A DNA stretch of 64,000 nt from Zobellia laminariae (GTDB lineage: Bacteria > Bacteroidota > Bacteroidia > Flavobacteriales > Flavobacteriaceae), in assembly GCF_009725995.1 (NCBI RefSeq), contig NZ_RCNS01000001.1, forward strand, positions 414,283 to 478,282, given 5' to 3'. A program made the translations under genes and the position numbers. Of this stretch, positions 1-8,812 are shown one piece after another. The notes under the pieces are model-generated. The model ran no database searches. It was not told where the DNA came from and worked only from the letters and a program-made list of their open reading frames with translations. Within the stretch, counting starts at the first letter, position 1; each line of letters begins with the position of its first letter.

Positions 1-1486
1 CTTTATCAAATTGATTTAAAGGATCGTTCAACAACAACAGTTTGGGTTTGCGCACAATACTACGTGCCAAAACAATCTTTCTGGCCACCGTATACGGTAT
101 TTGCTGCCCTTCTGGGTAGATCACGGTATTTAGGCCGTTTGGCTGTTCTTTTACAAAAGACAACAGACCAACACTTTCCAATGCCCATTGCAGGTCTTTA
201 TACGGAATGTCCTTATCGCCAAAAGTGATGTTCTCCAAAATGGTTCCTTCAAACGGACTCTCTTCTGTCATGGACTGCCCTAAAAAGGAACGGTAGTGAT
301 TGGGGTTGATACCACTAAGCGAAAAATCGTTCGCATAAATAGTACCTTCCGTAGGTTCTATAATACCTTCTATCAGCCGTAGTAAAGTAGATTTACCAGA
401 TCCGTTCGTACCAATAATTAACTGCCGGCTGCCCGGAGTAATTTTCAATGAAATATCGCTCAGGATATTTTTCATGCTATTGGTTCGGAAAGAAACGTTG
501 TTCAACTCTACCGTTAAAGGTTCTTCGTCAGATAAAGGAAAGTTGCCCGCTTGGTTCTCCAATTCCTTATCTACCACTTGCCCCAATTTCTCTAAAGAGG
601 TCAACAGGTCATAAAAAGTTTCAAAACCACGTATTAGTTTTTCCACGGAAGTAATCACCAAAAGAATAATAATCTCTGCCGCTACAAACTGCCCAATATT
701 CATTTCTTGGTTCAGTACCAAAAGACCACCTATGATCAAAAGTCCGGCGGTAACCAACACTTTAAAACCGATCAGTTGTACAAATTGCATCAAAAGCACC
801 CTAAAGTGACTTTCGCGTGCCTTTAGGTAATCCGTTACCAAAATATCGTTCTTATCTACGGCAAGACTGGTTCTGCCAGATAGTTTAAAACTCACCAACG
901 ATCGCGCTACTTCCTGTATCCAATGCGCAACTTTATACTTGCTTTTAGACTCCTCCAAACTGGTATCCATTCCCTTTTGTACCGTAAACCGGAACACCAA
1001 ATACACCAATACCAATAAGAGTATGCCGTAGATGATAAAAAACGGATGATAAAAAGACAGCAGCAACAGCCCAAAAACAATCTGTAATAAGGCGGCAGGA
1101 ACATCTAGCAAAAGCTTGGAAAGGCCTTTTTGCACGGTTATGGTATCAAAAAAACGATTGGCCAGTTCCGGCGGATAATAATCCCGTATTTCGCTCATCT
1201 TTATTTTTGGAAACCGGTAGGTAAACTCAAAAGAGGCCCGTGTAAATATCTTCTGTTGCATGTTCTCCACAATGCGTATTTGCATGATCTGCAGAATACC
1301 GGCAAAGGCCACACCACCCGTAACCAAGACTACCAAAATAATCCACGAGGTGCTAATTTCCGCACCCTGTATGAGGTTAATAATAGATTGTATACCCAGC
1401 GGAAGCGAGAGGTTTACCAAACCCGCAAAAATGGCATAATAAAAAGTTTGTAGTACATCTCTTTTATCAAGTTTAAGCAAGCCCAT
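1..1486 (-). CDS. ABC transporter, fused membrane and ATPase domains (partial)
   Basis: Runs off the left edge, so its C-terminus is missing. About 495 residues are readable from ATG 1486. The N-terminal half holds several hydrophobic helices of an ABC exporter membrane domain. The ATPase half has a clean Walker A (GTNGSGKST) and a Q-loop region (LGQSMTEESPFEGT). The signature region reads PYTVARKIVLARSI instead of LSGGQ, and Walker B ends LLLLNDP instead of LLLLDEP, so ATP hydrolysis may be weak. It lies directly behind the TetR gene on the same strand and is probably co-transcribed. Family proteins usually have about ten residues before this ATG. Here that stretch (ILTSWQRL) is in frame but preceded by the TetR stop. 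One extra A in the A6 run at 1510-1515 would give an ATG at 1521. Exporter class is secure; substrate unknown. Confidence 0.85.
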   Translation of the reverse strand, partial: MGLLKLDKRDVLQTFYYAIFAGLVNLSLPLGIQSIINLIQGAEISTSWIILVVLVTGGVAFAGILQIMQIRIVENMQQKIFTRASFEFTYRFPKIKMSEIRDYYPPELANRFFDTITVQKGLSKLLLDVPAALLQIVFGLLLLSFYHPFFIIYGILLLVLVYLVFRFTVQKGMDTSLEESKSKYKVAHWIQEVARSLVSFKLSGRTSLAVDKNDILVTDYLKARESHFRVLLMQFVQLIGFKVLVTAGLLIIGGLLVLNQEMNIGQFVAAEIIILLVITSVEKLIRGFETFYDLLTSLEKLGQVVDKELENQAGNFPLSDEEPLTVELNNVSFRTNSMKNILSDISLKITPGSRQLIIGTNGSGKSTLLRLIEGIIEPTEGTIYANDFSLSGINPNHYRSFLGQSMTEESPFEGTILENITFGDKDIPYKDLQWALESVGLLSFVKEQPNGLNTVIYPEGQQIPYTVARKIVLARSIVRKPKLLLLNDPLNQFDK

Positions 1487-1513
1487 AAGGCGTTGCCAAG
1501 AGGTGAGTATTTT

Positions 1514-2200
1514 TTAGCCATTAGGTTTATTATTTAAAGAATTAAATACCAGTTCTATAAAGTAGTTGGTTGGGTCTCCTTTTTCATGACAGTCCGTTAA
1601 GGAGGCAAAATGGTCTTTTAGAAAATGTTGGTGCAGCGAGCCTTCCAATACCGTACTCGCCAAACTGCTAGGATATGTATAAGCTGCATCTACCGTAGAA
1701 ATCATAGTGCTTAAGCGGTTTACCAATCTTTTGTAGATTACAAAATACCCTTCTTTATTATCTGCATCTACCTCTTTGGTCAAATAAGATTTAGAATACT
1801 CGTTAATAACAATATTGTTTAAAAGCACCTCATTAATATGCGAGAAGTTAGAATCTATCTCCGTGGGTTTGGTAACGATTTCCAAGGCCTTTTTTAATTT
1901 TTCCTGTGGGTCCTGTATGCTATTGGTAGAAAAAACCAATTTGTATTCTAACCAACCCCAATACCAAGAAGCTAGGTACAACAACAATTTGTGCTTGTTC
2001 TCAAAATAACGGTAGATAGAACTTTCATTGCTCTTTATTCTAACGCCCAACTTTTTAAAAGTGAAGGTCTCAAAACCCATTTCTTGGATCAGTAAAATGC
2101 TCTGCTCCACAATGCGTTTTCCCAAAGCGGTAGACTCAGGGTCTTTAATATATATCTTCTCGTTAATTCCTATTTTAATAGATTGTAATAGCCGATCCAT
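1514..2200 (-). CDS. TetR-type transcriptional regulator
   Basis: About 228 residues from ATG 2200; a TTG three codons upstream is a less likely start. The N-terminal 70 residues form a TetR helix-turn-helix, with the typical core ending in SNESSIYRYFENKHKLLLYL. The remainder is a helical ligand domain I cannot assign. It is the first gene of a two-gene minus-strand unit with the ABC exporter and probably controls it. A perfect 19-bp palindrome overlaps its own -7 box, which suggests autorepression. The family is clear; the inducer is unknown. Confidence 0.88.
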   Translation of the reverse strand: MDRLLQSIKIGINEKIYIKDPESTALGKRIVEQSILLIQEMGFETFTFKKLGVRIKSNESSIYRYFENKHKLLLYLASWYWGWLEYKLVFSTNSIQDPQEKLKKALEIVTKPTEIDSNFSHINEVLLNNIVINEYSKSYLTKEVDADNKEGYFVIYKRLVNRLSTMISTVDAAYTYPSSLASTVLEGSLHQHFLKDHFASLTDCHEKGDPTNYFIELVFNSLNNKPNG

Positions 2201-2225
2201 ATGCTTCAAATAATAGTTACAGGGG

Positions 2226-2249
2226 CAAATATAATAGTATTACTATTAT
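2226..2249 (-). promoter_or_regulatory. Promoter of the tetR gene with palindromic operator
   Basis: On the minus strand TATATTTG (2226-2233) matches the Bacteroidota -7 box TAnnTTTG. It overlaps a perfect palindrome at 2231-2249 (arms ATAATAGTA and TACTATTAT around one T), about 30 bp before the tetR start. The position fits a TetR operator used for autorepression. That role is inferred. Confidence 0.55.
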
Positions 2250-2823
2250 TACTCAATAGTTTAACTTTTATTTTTGATACAAATACTATCTTTTTTAACT
2301 CATTTACTACTGATTGTAGGTTAAAATTCTTCTTTTTATAGGCCGATGAAATAGGGAATATAGCCCACTACTAGCACACCCTAGACCATTGGGAGTACTG
2401 CAAAATAAAAGAAGTACGAGAAAATGACCATACATACAATTGAAGCGCAAACCCCACCGAAGCAGCACAAAAACCACCAAAATACCGATGCCATTATATT
2501 TTTGTAAAAAGTATGTTGGAATCTTAAAAAAAACTATTCTACGTCGATAAATTCGTACGCTTTGTCGAATAACTGACAGAAAGAAGCAATTGTAAAACGG
2601 ACACTTGCCGTATCTCAACTTAAATATTGATATTTAAAGTTCTGTACGAAAAACGCTCTGGGTTTTGAGAGTGAAATTGAGTTGAAGTATAGAAGTCTAC
2701 CCCCTTTGTTGACTAGTTAAAGTCATATTGAAAAGTGAATGTATGCCTAATAAGGCTCAATTGGAAGTGCTCTAATGCGAAATAAATAGGTTAAAAACCA
2801 ATCAAAAATTAATAACAACTAAA
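2250..2823. other. Non-coding stretch at the edge of the accessory segment
   Basis: About 570 bp with no convincing gene. The open frames here have improbable composition and no recognisable domain. The stretch marks the change from ordinary chromosomal genes to the AT-rich accessory segment and could contain an old insertion boundary, but I see no clear attachment site, inverted repeat or transposase remnant. Confidence 0.4.
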
Positions 2824-3384
2824 ATGATCAATAATATTTTCATTACTATTTGGCTATCTATCCTAGTAATAATCCTAATCTCTCTTTCTTTTTGGGGAAT
2901 ATTTTATATTGAAAATCTTGATTCAAAAATATCTGTACTAGGAATTGTCGCGGTAATAGTTGCAGCTTTTACTTCTGTAATGACAGTTAATATAAATAAC
3001 AAAAAAACTCGTGAAAGAGAGTACGGTTTACACCTATTGAAAGAAAAACAAAAAGTTTGTGAACATTTTTATAATGCATTTTTTGAAATTTTTAAAAACG
3101 TCAAGCAAAATCGTGACGGACTTACAAAAAAAACACTTGAAGAAATGTCCCTTTTCAAAAAAGGTTTAATGAATTGGGGAAGTGAAGGGTTAATTAAAAA
3201 GTATATCGAATACGAAGACAACTTAGATATTAGTAAAGGTAACACCGGTGCTGTCTTAAATCATGCCAATATATTTTTAAAAGAAATGCGTAAAGAATTA
3301 GGTTTTAAGGATTCGAAGGACCTGAAATTAATGACTGTACTATTAACAGCAGAAGCCCGCGAAGAATTAGACCCTAAAGAATAA
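2824..3384 (+). CDS. Small membrane protein of an accessory module, unknown function
   Basis: 186 residues. Two hydrophobic helices fill the first 55 residues (NIFITIWLSILVIILISLSF, then a second ending near VAAFTSVMTV). A basic stretch (NNKKTRERE) and a charged, probably helical cytoplasmic domain of about 130 residues follow. I do not recognise the family. Proteins of this shape, two helices plus a soluble helical domain, are often found beside antiphage genes, and the next genes here are an ATPase and two nuclease-like proteins. Codon use is strongly AT-rich like its right-hand neighbours, consistent with acquired DNA. The 87-bp gap to the ATPase gene allows one transcript. Confidence 0.7.
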   Translation: MINNIFITIWLSILVIILISLSFWGIFYIENLDSKISVLGIVAVIVAAFTSVMTVNINNKKTREREYGLHLLKEKQKVCEHFYNAFFEIFKNVKQNRDGLTKKTLEEMSLFKKGLMNWGSEGLIKKYIEYEDNLDISKGNTGAVLNHANIFLKEMRKELGFKDSKDLKLMTVLLTAEAREELDPKE

Positions 3385-3471
3385 ATAACAGAATCCCAAA
3401 TTTAAATTCTGTGCTTAACTTAATGTATTAAATACTTTAAAGCTTTACAACCAATTACCAAAACCAAACTA

Positions 3472-4455
3472 ATGACAAATAAGCTTAACACTAATATGGG
3501 GTTTAACAAAAACCCTTTTTCCAAATTTTCAGCTGAAGAAGAAATCGAATTTCATAACGAGATTTTTTACGAACCAACCTTCTACCCAACTTTATTAGAT
3601 GATTTAAAATCAGGAACTAGTAGATTTATCCTAGGCCAAAGAGGTCATGGGAAATCATCCATTATTCATAAATTAAAAACAGATTTAGAAAAAGGACAGG
3701 CTTTAACAATTATCATTGACCGATTTGATGAAATATCCCTAGTTGAAAATAAAATTCAATTATTAAATTTGATTCTTCAAGAATTTGTAACCAAGTATGT
3801 TCTGTTTTTAGACAAGAATAAAGATTATCTAAAAAAATTAAATGGTGAAGATAAAGAAACTCTTGCCCTATTAATTAAACTTTTTTTTCAACCCTTAACT
3901 AAAACAGAATATGAAACTAGGTACGATAATATTAAAAAAGTAAAAACTAAAAATTGGTTCATACAAGTATTTAACAAAATACTCAAACCAGCTAACTCAT
4001 TAATTGGAACGGGCATATTAATTACTTCAACGTTAATCTCTGATTCCTTAGGTTTAAAAAGCCCCGTGACTGACACTGCCTATACAGAATTTCTAACCAA
4101 AATAGATTTAATTGAAACGTCGGCAACACCGCACGAACAACAATTAAAACAAAGTAAAAGACATCTCAAAGAATTATTAAATAGATTAAATACAATTACA
4201 AAAAAAACTTATTATAAATCATCAGTAGTTCTGTTTGACAAAGTAGATGAGTTCCAAGAATTAAATCAAGAAATAAACAAAATTGCACTTTTCACAGAAG
4301 ATATATTAACCGATACTGAATTGTTATTACAAAATGACATCGCAATAGCTTTTAGCTTATGGTCTGAAGTAAAACCAATACTTTCAAAAAAAGTCCGTTT
4401 TGATAAATTTAAAGAAATAGATATTAGTTGGAAAAAAATGATATGGAGCCGTTAA
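3472..4455 (+). CDS. P-loop ATPase, N-terminal part (frame interrupted)
   Basis: 327 residues. Walker A is GQRGHGKS at residues 55-62, and a Walker B-like VVLFDKVDEF lies near residues 252-261. The N-terminus (NPFSKF, then acidic residues) resembles large STAND/KAP-like or Sll1717-type ATPases. The frame stops after SWKKMIWSR, while the next frame continues without a gap as KNDMEPLIDKRILHFSGNT. The switch sits on GG followed by seven A (4432-4438) then TG. In the zero frame this reads TGG AAA AAA ATG, so a -1 slip gives TGG AAA AAA AAT GAT and a fused protein of about 497 residues. Programmed slippage, a true mutation and a one-base sequencing error all fit. Confidence 0.75.
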   Translation: MTNKLNTNMGFNKNPFSKFSAEEEIEFHNEIFYEPTFYPTLLDDLKSGTSRFILGQRGHGKSSIIHKLKTDLEKGQALTIIIDRFDEISLVENKIQLLNLILQEFVTKYVLFLDKNKDYLKKLNGEDKETLALLIKLFFQPLTKTEYETRYDNIKKVKTKNWFIQVFNKILKPANSLIGTGILITSTLISDSLGLKSPVTDTAYTEFLTKIDLIETSATPHEQQLKQSKRHLKELLNRLNTITKKTYYKSSVVLFDKVDEFQELNQEINKIALFTEDILTDTELLLQNDIAIAFSLWSEVKPILSKKVRFDKFKEIDISWKKMIWSR

Positions 4456-4967
4456 TTGATAAGCGAATTTTACATTTCTCAGGAAACACTCGCAGTTTTT
4501 CAAGTCTTTTTGAAAATAAATCAGATTTAGATAATGTAATTGCTATTTCAAATAAATCTCCCAGAGATTTAATATCATGTTTATCTGATATTTACGATTA
4601 TCAAACAACTAATGATAACTCATCAATTTTTGAAGGTGATTCCGTTTCTAAGGGATTAATCAAATTTGCAAAGAGATATGACTACCTATCAATGTATCCT
4701 TCTAGAACCGGTAAAAATAAAGATGTTATTAGTATGATTAACATAATACTAAGAACACGAAAAATACACCTAACAATATTGGATTTAAACACTACATATA
4801 ATCAAAAAACAAGATGGAGTCAAGGTAAATTAGAAGCTATGGTTAAGTACAAATTAGTAGAAGAGGATTCAAGACTAGGTGCAAATGGAGAAAAAGTATT
4901 TACACTGTTAGACCCTAAATTAAAGCACCTAATTACAAGAGGAATAACGAGCTTGGAAACAAATTGA
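4428..4967 (+). CDS. P-loop ATPase, C-terminal part (continues the interrupted frame)
   Basis: About 178 residues, overlapping the end of the upstream frame. The only start codon near the junction is a TTG, so independent translation is doubtful. The content reads as the missing C-terminal third of the ATPase: a sensor-like stretch (NKSPRDLISCLSDIYDYQ), where SPRDLI resembles the end of P-loop NTPase cores, then a winged-helix-like tail (RWSQGKLEAMVKYKLVEED). It should be read with the upstream part as one gene, 3472-4967. Confidence 0.65.
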   Translation: MEKNDMEPLIDKRILHFSGNTRSFSSLFENKSDLDNVIAISNKSPRDLISCLSDIYDYQTTNDNSSIFEGDSVSKGLIKFAKRYDYLSMYPSRTGKNKDVISMINIILRTRKIHLTILDLNTTYNQKTRWSQGKLEAMVKYKLVEEDSRLGANGEKVFTLLDPKLKHLITRGITSLETN

Positions 4968-5038
4968 ATTGTGCAAGGAGTCTTGAATAAATTTAATCTT
5001 GGATTAAAACAGTTTTTCCTTAAAGCGTCTGCTATATA

Positions 5039-5063
5039 AGTTGGCGAAGGTGTTTTCGCAACT
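5039..5063 (+). other. Small stem-loop between accessory genes
   Basis: The 212-bp gap 4968-5179 contains a short hairpin: AGTT then GCGAA (with one bulged G) pairs with TTCGC then AACT around a six-base loop. There is no T run, so it is not a normal terminator. It may be a recombination or insertion relic; nothing else is recognisable in the gap. Confidence 0.3.
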
Positions 5064-5179
5064 TTAAAATTTAGCTTGCTTAGAGAGTTTAATTATACTT
5101 CAAACACCCTTCTATCAAGCGTAATTATAAATAGTGCATTTCACTAAATCAAATATTAAATTACAAAACTTTATAAATC

Positions 5180-7024
5180 ATGAAATTAGAAAAGATTTTA
5201 GATAAACTTGGATCAATTGAGAAAAATTCTTTTATCAAAATAATTGATAATATCATATCTAAAAATCCTAAGAACAAAAAGGAAATAGATAAGATTTTAA
5301 GCTCCTCAGACAAAGGATTGAAATCAGTAGACAATCAAAATATTTCTAAGATTTTTGCTCTTACCGAAGATGAATTTCAAGAACACATAAAATGCGAATT
5401 TCAAGAAATCACTTCACAACTCGATATTTTGATTGACATCATAATCCGCGATGGAAATTGCATAATGAAGCAAGATTGGTTTTCAAGATTGTACGAGTCT
5501 GAAATAAAAAATTTAAAATCGAAAATTAAGGGATTGAATGGAGATTTTGAAAATGATAAATCTGAATTAAGCGAAACTAGAAAAAGGGATTATAAAATAT
5601 ATAAATCCTGTCTTCACACAGCCTATTATAATGATATAGAAAACAATAGAGACGCTAAAATAAGTTCGGATGAGCTATCTATAATTTTAACATTAGCAAA
5701 GCAACTAGGCCTTTCTCAAGAAGAGGTCAAACTAATAAACTACTCTATTTTACCTATTAAAAAACTTGATGTTTTAGAAGTAATTAAAGGACTCAAAAAC
5801 ATTGGAGTTATTTTCTATTCCAACAAAGAAAACACCATTTATATAGCTGATGAAATGGTCAGAATGTTACGGAAAATCAGAGAAAAAGAGGTGGCTGCAA
5901 AATTCTTTAGAAGAACCTTAAAATTACTAAGGGAGCCTATTATTAATCAAATAAGTAAGTCGCACAACATTGACCGTAAATTATCTTATTCGGAAAAGAT
6001 TGAAGGGATAATTAAAGAAGGGGTTTCTTTCAAAAATCTACTGTTAGATGATATTTACAAATCTGGCAGCACATTAACAGAAAAGAAAAAAACTTTAAAC
6101 GAACTATGCGAAAAAGGGCTGAATATTAGTAATTTAAAAGGAAGCACTTTAGACGATAAAATTCAAAGTCTAATTGAACATTTTGAGAATACTGAGAGAG
6201 ATGAAAAAGTAGGTATCTCATTGGATGGTTTTGATAAGCTCCTAACGGAATTAAACTTGTCTTTACCAAAAGTAAACAAGGATATTAAAAACCAATTTGA
6301 GCTACAAGATGAATTTGTTCTTAAAGCGGATTTTTTACTTGACTATAACATTAAACCAAGAGACATTTTAGATTTACTGGTAAAACAAGATTTATCGAAA
6401 TTCATCAAAGAAAATGGAATAAAGCAACGTGGTGACGATATTTTAAACATTCTAGAACATTATAAGGATGTTGAAAACCTTTATTTAGAAAACTACGAAA
6501 ACGTAGGTTTCCGTAATCTCAATTTACTTAAAGAGAATGGGATAATAGTTAAAGAAAGTGAACTTGGAATTAAATTCGAAGACCTAACGAAAGTTATTTT
6601 TACTGGTTTAGGCTTCAATGTTGACGAAACTCTTAAAACTCAGCTTAACACGAAAAAGGATATGATGGATATTCTTTTAAATTTGGGTAATAATGAAATC
6701 ATTATTGTTGAGTGTAAAACTAGTAAAGAAAGAGGCTATAATAAGTTTAGTTCTGTTTCAAGACAATTAAAATCTTATCAAAATGTAGCACTTAAAAATG
6801 ATTTGCGCATTGTAAAAATATTGCTCATAGCACCTGAATTTAGCGATGATTTTGTAACAGATTGTGAAATGGATACAGAAATGAATTTATCCTTGATTAC
6901 TGCATCTACCCTATCTAAAATCTTAGAAGTCTTCAAGAATTCTAAATACACAGAATTCCCTCATGTTCTCTTCAGAGATATTGTAATTAATGAAGACCGA
7001 ATTTTAAAAGCTTTGAGTAAGTAA
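5180..7024 (+). CDS. Large accessory protein with C-terminal PD-(D/E)XK nuclease motif
   Basis: 614 residues, mostly charged and probably helical, with no signal peptide or membrane segment. Near the C-terminus the sequence FEDLTKVIFTGLGFNVDET is followed by Asp497 in MMDILL and Glu511-Cys-Lys513 in IIIVECKTSK. This D-x(13)-E-x-K spacing in a strand-loop-strand setting is that of restriction-like (PD-(D/E)XK) nucleases of the Mrr/restriction type, which begin with the same kind of FE-x-L-x(3)-GF helix. The first 480 residues are unrecognised. It follows the ATPase and precedes a second protein with the same kind of motif, which supports a nucleic-acid-targeting module. Specific function unknown. 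Confidence 0.72.
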   Translation: MKLEKILDKLGSIEKNSFIKIIDNIISKNPKNKKEIDKILSSSDKGLKSVDNQNISKIFALTEDEFQEHIKCEFQEITSQLDILIDIIIRDGNCIMKQDWFSRLYESEIKNLKSKIKGLNGDFENDKSELSETRKRDYKIYKSCLHTAYYNDIENNRDAKISSDELSIILTLAKQLGLSQEEVKLINYSILPIKKLDVLEVIKGLKNIGVIFYSNKENTIYIADEMVRMLRKIREKEVAAKFFRRTLKLLREPIINQISKSHNIDRKLSYSEKIEGIIKEGVSFKNLLLDDIYKSGSTLTEKKKTLNELCEKGLNISNLKGSTLDDKIQSLIEHFENTERDEKVGISLDGFDKLLTELNLSLPKVNKDIKNQFELQDEFVLKADFLLDYNIKPRDILDLLVKQDLSKFIKENGIKQRGDDILNILEHYKDVENLYLENYENVGFRNLNLLKENGIIVKESELGIKFEDLTKVIFTGLGFNVDETLKTQLNTKKDMMDILLNLGNNEIIIVECKTSKERGYNKFSSVSRQLKSYQNVALKNDLRIVKILLIAPEFSDDFVTDCEMDTEMNLSLITASTLSKILEVFKNSKYTEFPHVLFRDIVINEDRILKALSK

Positions 7025-7091
7025 CCTAGAATATCTAAAGTCTTTATTAATTTATAAAAATACGCTGTAAATAAGTTGAAAAAACTAAATA

Positions 7092-8150
7092 ATGAATAAC
7101 GAAAAATGGAATGAAATCTGCTTTTTATTATCTACTAATATTAAGAATGACATTAGTGAAAGTGATTTTGAACAGAATGTTATACAAGCCCTAAGAGTTT
7201 TAAATTGGAAAGAATTTACTGGAGACATACAAATAAGACCTTCATTTCCTATTGGGGCTGCAAATAGAATAATGCCAGATTTTGTTATCAATTCTTCTGA
7301 TAAGAAAAATCTTTTCGTAATTGAAATTAAGCAACCAAGCATTCCCTTAAACACTAAGTTTCAACAACAATTATTTTCGTACATGCGGCAATTAAAACTG
7401 CAGTACGGAATTTTAATTGGGCAGGTTATACAAGTATTTTACGATGGAGATTTAACCAATCATGAAGACCCTGTATTACTTGAAACTATTGATTTTTCAA
7501 CTGAAAATTTAAAGGGTCATAAATTTGTTGAGTTATTCTCCAAGGAGAACTTTAGCGATGATTTATTGCAATCATTTACACTAAATTCTTTAAAAAAAAT
7601 AAACAGAAAAGAAGACCAAAAAACGTTGTTTCAGAAAATAACATCTACTGCTTACAAGGCTGCAATACTAGAATTAATTAAGCAAGATTTTTTGAATAAA
7701 TATGATGCTGAGCTAATTGAAAATGTTCTAAAAAATATATCTATAGATATTACTTCAAAAGATCAAAAAGAAATTGAAAGGCAAAAATTCAGAATAGTAC
7801 AGAGCTCTCAACTAAAAAAAATAAAAAATAACTTAAATGAACCAAATGGTAAACTTCCAATTGGAAAGTATGTAAGGCAATCATTTGGTGAATTGGTAAA
7901 AGATAATTTAATCGACAGAAATGAAATTGAGAGATTACAAAGAAGTGATTACTCAAAATTGACCTTTGATATTCAATTCCCTTTTATGGTAAAGGAAGAT
8001 TCTGCTCAATACGAGAGACTTAGATATTGGAAAAATCCATATTATATAAATGGCCAAATGTTCTTTGTCTGTTCTCAGTGGTATGAAGTTCCTGCAAACA
8101 ATGACAGACCATATTATGAAGAGTGGTTAAGGAAAATTAAAAGAAACTAA
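7092..8150 (+). CDS. HsdR N-terminal-like nuclease-domain protein
   Basis: 352 residues. Residues 15-110 resemble the N-terminal nuclease domain of type I restriction R subunits: SDFEQNVIQAL, then RIMPDFVI with Asp63, then LFVIEIKQP with Glu78 and Lys80, then QQLFSYMRQL. The helicase domains of a true HsdR are absent. The C-terminal 110 residues (IGKYVRQSFGELV to the tail QWYEVPANNDRPYYEEWL) form a separate domain, possibly for binding DNA or modified bases. The gene is 67 bp behind the 614-residue gene and has the same AT-rich composition. No methylase or specificity subunit is present, so it is not a type I system. I infer a defence role. Confidence 0.72.
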   Translation: MNNEKWNEICFLLSTNIKNDISESDFEQNVIQALRVLNWKEFTGDIQIRPSFPIGAANRIMPDFVINSSDKKNLFVIEIKQPSIPLNTKFQQQLFSYMRQLKLQYGILIGQVIQVFYDGDLTNHEDPVLLETIDFSTENLKGHKFVELFSKENFSDDLLQSFTLNSLKKINRKEDQKTLFQKITSTAYKAAILELIKQDFLNKYDAELIENVLKNISIDITSKDQKEIERQKFRIVQSSQLKKIKNNLNEPNGKLPIGKYVRQSFGELVKDNLIDRNEIERLQRSDYSKLTFDIQFPFMVKEDSAQYERLRYWKNPYYINGQMFFVCSQWYEVPANNDRPYYEEWLRKIKRN

Positions 8151-8223
8151 ACCAAAAACAACTCTTCTCTTAAAAATTTAGAATACAACATATCACGGCC
8201 TAATTGTTGAGAGTTTAACCATC

Positions 8224-8688
8224 ATGAAAAAAGCCCTACTTCTTTCTTTACTTTTTCTTTTTACTGGTTGGTTCGCTAACGCGCAAGATGCTCCTATCCC
8301 AGAATTTAATTTATACGGCACGTGGGTGTTTGAATGGAATGACCGTGAAGACCCGCCAGAAAGGTTGTATTACTCCAAAAGAATTGATTCCGACTCCATT
8401 TTGAGTGAAAATTGGATGAGCATATCACTTTTGGCCCATAATGCATGTAAAACCGGAGAAAGCTACAGTGGCAATGGATGGTGCGCAACCGGTACAAGTG
8501 CTTCCTCAGCAACCCCACAGTATTGGCTCTACACTCCCGAAAATGAAACTGTACTCATTTTTTCTAAAGATGAACCTATAAAGAAAATGAGTAAAACGGA
8601 GCTTGAGAAAAATGCCGTTTCCAACCCAGAGCTATGGACGGAATACCAAATTGTAAGACTACCCAACAACCAATTAGGGTTGGAGTGA
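8224..8688 (+). CDS. Exported hypothetical protein
   Basis: 154 residues. The N-terminus is a typical signal peptide (MKKALLLSLLFLFTGWFANA) followed by QD. The mature part begins with YGTWVFEWNDREDPPERLYY, similar in feel to lipocalin-like 'TW' domains, and has two cysteines (in HNACKT and GWCATG) that could form a disulfide. I cannot assign a family. It lies outside the accessory module by composition and is followed by a separate small gene. Confidence 0.7.
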   Translation: MKKALLLSLLFLFTGWFANAQDAPIPEFNLYGTWVFEWNDREDPPERLYYSKRIDSDSILSENWMSISLLAHNACKTGESYSGNGWCATGTSASSATPQYWLYTPENETVLIFSKDEPIKKMSKTELEKNAVSNPELWTEYQIVRLPNNQLGLE

Positions 8689-8812
8689 GTTACTTTTTAT
8701 TAAAACTAAAAAGTAATAGCTCAAAGATTTTTGAGAAGAGTAACCCAAAGCTTTTTATAAATTAGTCAATATTTTCTTACATTAGAGAAACGAATCATTT
8801 CCTGTAAGTAGA

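Noticed and set aside
2307..2618. 103-codon open frame on the minus strand
   Set aside because: Cys/Arg-rich, low-complexity composition, no domain, no promoter. Reads like random open frame in a non-coding gap.
7092..8150. Type I restriction system
   Set aside because: Only an HsdR N-terminal-like domain is present. There is no helicase, methylase or specificity subunit nearby.
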